This document shows positions 57,665-64,000 of a stretch of 64,000 nt of DNA, piece by piece. The notes under the pieces are model-generated. The model was not told the origin of the DNA, did no database searches, and was given only the letters and a program-made list of their open reading frames with translations. The stretch comes from Aldrovandia affinis. Lineage: Eukaryota > Chordata > Actinopteri > Notacanthiformes > Halosauridae. The DNA is taken from NCBI GenBank assembly GCA_029706075.1, contig JAINUG010000015.1, positions 2,017,715 to 2,081,714 of the forward strand, given 5' to 3'. The translations under genes were made by a program, and so were the position numbers. Positions within the stretch are counted from its first letter, which is position 1; every line of letters starts with the position of its first letter.

Positions 57665-59265
57665 TGTAAGAAAAACAAATATTGTTCTTAAGGCCTTTTA
57701 GTTGCCAGTAGTAAAAACGAATCCAAAATATACTGTACATATTCAAATATATATCATTTCTATGTTGTAATGAGTGATATTCCACATCCTCAGACTGTCA
57801 ATTGCAATTATATTTCTAAATGGCTAAAGCATACATTTCTATTATTAATTCAAAGTTTACTAACTCATGTTCAAAGTCTGGCAAAACACAAGCTTATGTT
57901 GCTATCAAACTGTTTGTACCCTACTACATATGAGTATATCTTTGTGTTTAAGCATCTATTTACCTGGGGGTCAAAGTGAAATCAGGGTTGAAGTGAATCA
58001 GCTTAATTTTCGGAAATATGTACGTATCCCCTAGCAAATTAAAAATACACTCTATTTCATATTAGTTTACTGTGTGACAATCGACAATATAATCAGTCAC
58101 TTTTCAGTCCAGCACCCCATATACAGCTATCTAGCTATGTCCATATTAAGGTCATGTTTGTGTACATACAATATAGCTATACACCCCATGGCCAGGTATT
58201 CATAACAAGTCTCATTTATAGCTTGGTTGTGGGGACAGATATTTTGTTTACAGGCATTGTGGAGTTGTGCTTACCATTACTCAATATATTAATAGTGAAT
58301 ATATTGAGTTCTGAGTGGAACCATGATCTGACCAGTCCGACCATACTCTGACCAGGCTGAATGTTCAGCTATTGGCTCAGCTTGGAAATAGAAGTTTGTG
58401 ACTTGTAATCTCTTCCCATTTGTTGATCAATGACTATGGATATTAACTGAGGAACTACAGCCCTGATTTTCATATCCCATACAACACTGTAAAAACACAA
58501 CCATGGAGATGAAAGATGTAGTGTTGTCGACTCAAACGTTTAAGGCACCATCCCTGTGCTGTCTTGACACTTTAAGCAAGAGGAATCGTTGGTATAGCGT
58601 AGCATTCAGATGGAAAGAAGGGCATGTTCGGCCATATAAATCAACCAGAAGAGTACTCTCAATGTCTGTAATCTACTTTGAAGCCGAGCAAATGAGCACT
58701 CGCTGATGTCATATAGCCACGAGTGAACTGAAATGAAGTGTCTGCCAAGTCAGTCCAAGATTTATGACAGACTAATAAAATGCTAAATTTACTGTTCTCC
58801 AAGTTGTCTGCCGGCGATTGCTATTGTCATTCCGTACCCACCAACCAGAACAATACACAAGCACCTCCTCTTTTAGGGGGTGACACTTGAGCTGAAATCA
58901 GAAGCTACAACCAGATTAATGTTCCCAGACTGACTGTGAGGGAGCTGCTTAGAGCACTGAGAGTTGCTTATTACAAAGTGAATGAGGGAAGGAGCCCGTC
59001 AGCAGAAGCCAAACATCAAGCTGCAAGGGGAGGCAAAAGCTATTCATTGAAACGGATTAAGTTTGAGAGAGTGCAGGTGCGTCTTTGGGCAGTTACTCAT
59101 TGCTGATTTGGCAGGTGGGTGGTACCTGTGTGACAGAGAAAAAATAATCAGCTTGTTGTATACAGTTACTCCCCTTCCACATGCGAGGAAGGGGAATTTC
59201 GTCTTTAATTAATGATAATCAGTTGTACAGTTCCCAATAAAGATTTTATATTTTATATTTATTAT
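57665..59265. other. Intronic DNA, nothing recognised
   Basis: No exon or definable repeat. Frames are short and featureless. Confidence 0.45.
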
Positions 59266-59932
59266 TATACCACGGCTTGGATAAACACTTGATTCTTATT
59301 GGTCAAGAAGGTGTTGATTATTTTCCAGTAAACTGCATGTAGAAACATGATAATGCATGGCTATGAAGTAGTATCAGCAAAAGCCCGTTTAACATTCACA
59401 ACTGAAAATCCAGTAACTCATCTACTACTAAATTAACTAACGGCAAAAAGTAACAAGTTAACAAAACTATAGCTTTACAACAATATTGTTTAATTGTATT
59501 TGAGTGTTTATTTATTTACTTTGCAAGTAGCCATAGTAAAAGTGGAATGAACCACTCTGGGTTGTGCAGTTGTACGAAAAGAAACCACTCCAGGGTGGTT
59601 AACACCAGGGCTGGACTGGGAGAAAAAATCGGCCCTGCCATTTCGCGCTCAGACCGGCCCGGCACCCGGTGCGAGCGCCGCATTTTCTGTCGACCGGGTG
59701 GGGGGGGTGCTGCGCGAAAAGAAGCTGAGACCAGTTCGTTTATATGCGCGAAAAATGTATTGCGCCCCTCGGAACACCCGGTCCGTGGTATAATATATAT
59801 AAAATGATTCTACCGGCCCTACCGAGGACCTACCGGCCCAAAACTAGACCGGCCCACCGGGCATTTGCCCGGTAGACTATATAGCCAGTCCAGCCCTGGT
59901 TAACACACATCGCACCATCCTGTCGTGGTTTA
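59266..59932. mobile_element. Possible older TIR element hosting a hAT MITE
   Basis: The left edge TATACCACGGCTTGGATAA is an approximate inverse of the right edge ATCCTGTCGTGGTTTATT. The sequence between, minus the 59606-59898 insertion, resembles a phrase I associate with fish repeats (GTGGAATGAACCACTC, GTGGTTAACACACATCGCAC). The match between ends is short and imperfect. Confidence 0.4.
59606..59898. mobile_element. hAT-type MITE with exact 8-bp target duplication
   Basis: 293 bp, starting CAGGGCTGGACTGGGAG and ending GCCAGTCCAGCCCTG, with GTTAACAC on both sides (59598-59605 and 59899-59906). The body is rich in CCGGCCC and ACCGGCC words, unusual for this AT-rich intron. No coding potential beyond a spurious 86-codon frame. 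Confidence 0.92.
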
Positions 59933-60401
59933 TTCCATATGTGAAATATTGTTTTGACACATTTTCAATCTGTCAGTTGATCAGGACCTAAAACGAATCA
60001 AGGCTGTCTCCCCACATGTCATGAATAAGTACCTTTGATAGTTACAGTTTTAATTGCTTTCATTCAATTTGAAGCTGATGAGGATATATGCAATGATCCG
60101 GGCAACTGTTCAACAGAAAAAAAGGCATTCAATAAAAAGTAGTCAATGTCTTACCAAAGTATATACAAATTCATGAAGCAGGAGTTGGCTATTATCTGTC
60201 AGCAAACAATTTCAGTTGAAATTAACGTTGCATTAATAGTCAGAGAAGCAGGGACGGATATAGAATGAAGTTGAATGCATATATTTAACAAACCTTTAAA
60301 TGAGTGTAACGATGCTCCCAGTGAGGTAGCTTGCTAGACAGCTGGTCAGCAACAGGGTCGGAGAAATACAGGCAGACAAGATAGGTCACATTAAACTGCC
60401 T
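59933..60401. other. Intronic DNA, nothing recognised
   Basis: Spacer between two transposable elements. Confidence 0.45.
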
Positions 60402-61573
60402 GGGCCCGTATTCACAAAGCATTTTAAGGGTAAAAGTTGGCCCTAACTCCGCAATTTAGGAGCAACTCCGAAAAATAATGGGCGTGTCACTCATAAATTT
60501 AGGACTCCTACATTTTTGGGATAAGAGTATTTCACAAAGGGTTTGAGAGCTAAAAACAGCTCCTAAGTCCAGGAGAAGTTAGAAGCAGTCAAGAGGACTT
60601 CTAAGTTGCTAAAGACCTACTCACGGCGATCCGAAAATCTGCTGCTGCCGGCAATCGTTGTTGCAATTGCGTCAACACTGGAGATATTGAATGATACAGA
60701 GCTCATAAAAGGTACCGCCAATCGCGAGAGGTATTATATATATAATATTATATATATTATATATAGATACCCGCTGATTGTTTACGAGATGCAGACATGT
60801 AACCAATTGACTAGTCAGTATTCTTGGTTTCATGTTAAATCAGTGACACGTAGCCTACATTTGTATTTTAGAATCTTTATTAGAATATAATAGGGGTGCA
60901 TCGGATCAGCAAAAAAAATAAAATAACGGGGACCAAAGGCGCGTTTCCACCAAAAATTACCAGGAACTATTCTCAAGGAATTGAATGAATGATAATTTCA
61001 GTTTTTCAATTTAAGTTATTTCACTAAATCTTTATTCGAAAATTTCACAAAATACATTTTTAGATTCAGTACGCCTTAGATGATTTAACTAGGGTGGTCT
61101 TATGCCTGAATTAATTTAATTAAAAAATTCAAGATCGCTAATGTTTACATTTTATTTAATTCGGTCGCGTTTCTAAAAACCTGCCTCCCAGAAAGGCATT
61201 TAGTATGAAAAACAGAGCAAACCAAAACATACATGGTTGTCTATCTCTTCGCTGTAACTCTGCATCGAGATTTAGGGAATTGTTACTTTAAAACGTGACT
61301 GTATTTCTCTATGATGGTTCAATTTAGCTATTAATCAGCCAATCGCTGTGGGCATTCTGAGTAAGCTCGTTCATGAGAAACAACGTCATCCATAGCAACG
61401 ACGTCAACCCCGCCCTCACTCTTAGCTTGAAAATTAAATAGGAATTCCTTAGTATGAGTTTGTCTTTGCAGCTTTGTGAATAGGTTTTAAGGTGGGACTC
61501 CTAACTAAAAGGTTTTAGTGCGATTTAGAAGTACTCCTAGTGGTAAGATAAAATTATTTGTGAATACGGGCCC
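60402..61573. mobile_element. Non-autonomous TIR element, 1.17 kb
   Basis: Starts GGGCCCGTATTCACAAAGCA and ends TTTGTGAATACGGGCCC. Subterminal words such as AGGACTCCTA, CTCCTAAGTCC and GGACTCCTAAC recur near both ends in opposite orientations. With ends set at GGCCC, the flanks give CTG on both sides (a possible 3-bp duplication, as in PIF/Harbinger), but the boundary is ambiguous. It contains an AT-rich palindromic run near 60733-60767. No transposase was recognised. Confidence 0.7.
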
Positions 61574-62211
61574 TGGAAAGGAATTGTATTATGATAGTTG
61601 GTGGGCAATACGGAGAGGCACTAAAATAATAAACGGAGCACTACAGTGTCCCAGGTATCCGCAGACATTAAAATACGCATTTACGCAAAATGTCCATCAT
61701 AGGATCGCTACATGAGTATTCTGCCATTTTTAACATTATCAATGGTTGACTTTCCACGATGTTGTTGATTGGTCTAGGAGGTTTTTGCAGGCATACTTAC
61801 ATTATTTTGTTTGATACAGCCAAGTTGTTTGCCATTAGCATTAGTCACCATAGTCAAAATGAATGACAGTAGATGGGGACCCACTCAGCTTACTCCAAAA
61901 CCACTAAAATGCCCCCCAAACAAATTCCAACACAACCTGTATAAACATTTCAATTCAAATTGAATTGAATTGAATGTTGTTGCTCATTGCTTTTTAGAAA
62001 TTATTTGAATGAATGTTGAATACTTATTTTGCTAGTCTTCCTGCTAGGATTAACTGCCTTTTCACAGTTGCATTCACATGCAGTCCTCAAGCTAGGACTA
62101 CGGAAGCACACAGACTGTGCTGTGGCTGACCGTTTAGATCCAAACCAAAATGATTTAAGTTCGCTGAAATATTAATATATAATAAATATATAAATATATA
62201 ACAAATACATT
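61574..62211. other. Intronic DNA, nothing recognised
   Basis: Includes a TTCAATTCAAATTGAATTGA run at about 61949-61972, close to palindromic but otherwise plain. Confidence 0.45.
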
Positions 62212-62256
62212 TACATTTTAACCGTTTAGCAGACGCTCTTATCCAGAGCGACTTAC
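62212..62256 (-). mobile_element. Tail fragment of SINE family C
   Basis: ACATTTACATTTTAACCGTT followed by AGCAGACGCTCTTATCCAGA and GCGACTTAC matches the 3' tail of the SINE at 28016-28236. No head was found. Confidence 0.7.
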
Positions 62257-62384
62257 AAGATGTGCATAAATACATGGTAGGAACAATCATAGTTCACGCA
62301 AGAGATCAATGCAGTAATACAGCGATAGACATCATTGCAGGCAGCTGCGTAATAAAATATTACCCGGTATCAAAAGTAAGACAT

Positions 62385-62645
62385 ATTCCCTGGTCGTCTG
62401 CCCCGATCAGGGACGGCATTTGGCTGTCCGCCCCAGGGGGAGGGGGGAAGGCTGAGCCGGCTCGAGACCGATGTGACGCACGTAAGGAGTCTCCAGAACG
62501 TGGGTGGGTGAATTCCGTCTCAAAGGAAGCAAAGTTCGCTGCCCTCTGAGAATTAGCTTGCCGAGCAGCAGACTCGTGTGGGGAGGCAAATCAAAACAAA
62601 TAGAGGGTGTAATTGGCCACCAAATTGGGAGAAAAACGGGAAAAA
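62385..62645 (+). mobile_element. tRNA-derived SINE, family B, 5' truncated
   Basis: Begins in the body (TGGTCGTCTGCCCCGATCAG) and continues with GGCATTTGGCTGTCCGCCCC, GAATTCCGTCTCAAAGGAAG and GTGTAATTGGCCACCAAATT. It ends GGGAGAAAAACGGGAAAAAT, shared with the other family-B copies. The tRNA-like head is missing. Confidence 0.8.
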
Positions 62646-64000
62646 TCTGATACAAATGAAAATAAAAAATTAAGAAAAAGTAAGGCATATTGCATAATTG
62701 CCTTTTTAATATTTATGTGGATAAGATTGCCACCTTAAAAACCGTGGCTGTGCCTGAACTTAACCTTCGGCCAATGTTTCAGTTCTCAAGAGCTCCCCTC
62801 CTGTGAAAAGTTTGCCTTTAGAATGTAATTATTGCCCGAGAGCTGGGGGATATTAACCTGAGCTTCTGAGTGCTGAGTGTGAAATAAATCTTGCCCCATC
62901 TGTTCCTGCTGTGATATGGGATTGACAGGTAGATGAACAGCAGCTCTTTGAACCAAGGACAGGCTGTGAGTTGTGGTAAGATCCATCTGAATCTAAAAAC
63001 CAAGCTTTGAGCAATTACTGTGTCTGGGTAGTTGTGAACAGTGTGTGATGGCACAGCCCAGCATCTGGGTTGGCGCTACTTTGATTGCATACTCTTGTAC
63101 ATTCAACTCTTGGTGAACATGCACTAAAGGTTACCACTGGATATGCGTAAAACATCTTCCCTTGCCTGTCTTCTATTAGATACTTATTTGCAGTGTGTTT
63201 CCTTTATCCCCCACTTTTCTCATTAGTTCATCATTACAGGGTGAAGCTCTGCCCATGCAGCTGCCCATTACAGAACAGACCATTGTCCTCCTCTTGGGCA
63301 TCAGTGTTCACACTTACCCTCTGTGTCTTTAGGCCCATTAGCAGTTTAGTGCTTTTCCATCTGATCCTGATCCCAGGGATGAGAGACACAAATCTAGAGA
63401 GTGGGGTGAGTCACCATAAAAAATGTCTTATCTTTACAGCTAATTCCCACTTATCAAGACCAAGTGGTAACTGCTAAAACAAAAACAACATACTTAAAAA
63501 AAAAAAAATCAACCAATGCCCTCCGAGTCATCCTTGATGAAGACACAATAACATCTATAATAACACAATCTGTAATACATACAACATTGTGTATGAATCT
63601 GGTCTCGGTCAGCTGGTGAAAAAACAAACCAGTGACAGAATCACCTTGGCCTGCTTGTGTGAACCAAGGAGCCATTAATCATCGCCCTACTTGAGGACTC
63701 GAGTTCTGTTAGTAAACAAGTTTAGAGTTCTCTCGGACAACACATAACCTACAATCCTACATTCCACAGACCATCAGGCAATAGCAGTAAACACACAAAA
63801 ACAAACATGCACACACCCACACACACACAAAAAAGCAAATTGGGTCTTATTTAGTAAGCACTGAACCAGACTCAAAACTTGTACGGAAGTAGTCATGTTA
63901 AACAAACCTGTTAAATGGAAATCTTTAAGGAAGGAAGCAGGCATTTCGATTTTATATCTACATGAACACATGTTGATGGGAAAGCTGTGTAGTTGGAGAA
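62646..64000. other. Intronic DNA, nothing recognised
   Basis: AT-rich to moderate composition, with a poly-A run at 63496-63508 and a short CA repeat at about 63810-63829. No exon was recognised. Confidence 0.45.

Noticed and set aside
57279-57701. 140-codon frame with a plausible-looking protein (also its relatives near 5388-5759)
   Set aside because: It is the translation of a tRNA-derived SINE bounded by an exact 11-bp target duplication; the same peptide recurs with each SINE copy.
52632-64000. Further grin2a exons downstream
   Set aside because: I looked for the segment after residue 374 (VGKWEN-like start and the WPR motif) and saw none; the next intron probably extends past the window.

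Overview
This is a eukaryotic, vertebrate-type intronic window, almost certainly from a ray-finned fish (teleost). Only two protein-coding segments can be supported. They are consecutive exons, on the + strand, of an NMDA-type ionotropic glutamate receptor subunit gene, grin2a (GluN2A): 37976-38568 (593 nt) and 52517-52631 (115 nt). Both have GT-AG splice signals and join in frame through a split lysine codon. Together they encode 236 residues, which align without gaps to residues 139-374 of mammalian GluN2A as I know that protein. They cover most of the amino-terminal (zinc/ifenprodil-site) domain and the start of the linker to the glutamate-binding domain. The first coding exon (signal peptide) and the exons after residue 374 were not found here. 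Bases 1-37975 are therefore read as upstream intron and 52632-64000 as the next intron. Coding DNA is about 1% of the window.

The rest is AT-rich intron loaded with fish-type transposable elements. Tc1-like elements, all broken, lie at 629-815, 7225-7741, 10780-11576, 12237-14282, 18326-19385 and 35574-36299. A pogo/Tigger-like relic lies at 40958-41783. Two MITEs have exact 8-bp target duplications of the hAT type (25603-25779 and 59606-59898), and one piggyBac-type MITE sits between TTAA sites (36087-36258). Other terminal-inverted-repeat elements lie at 12839-14266, 30741-31202, 33509-33699, 42716-45677 and 60402-61573. LTRs lie at 1-616, 22252-22953, 23490-24189 and 55266-56621, three of the four in one family. 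LINE relics lie at 17478-18312 and 49601-49860, and there are several tRNA-derived SINE families.

Insertions are often nested: an LTR inside a SINE, a MITE inside a Tc1 element, a 1.4-kb TIR element inside another Tc1 element, and a hAT MITE inside what looks like an older TIR element.

The most unusual object is a 2962-bp element at 42716-45677, inside the intron between the two exons. It has inverted termini flanked by ATATAT, nine exact copies of a 13-mer (GTCACTACCGAAA) whose core matches its terminal repeats, a 949-bp tandem duplication at about 99% identity, and no recognisable transposase. Just upstream, at 41713-42590, are two mosaics in which blocks of a SINE alternate, in collinear order, with duplicated blocks of flanking DNA. 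I saw no bacterial-type operon, CRISPR array, rRNA or genuine tRNA gene. Family names rest on remembered consensus features and sequence reading, not on a database search.
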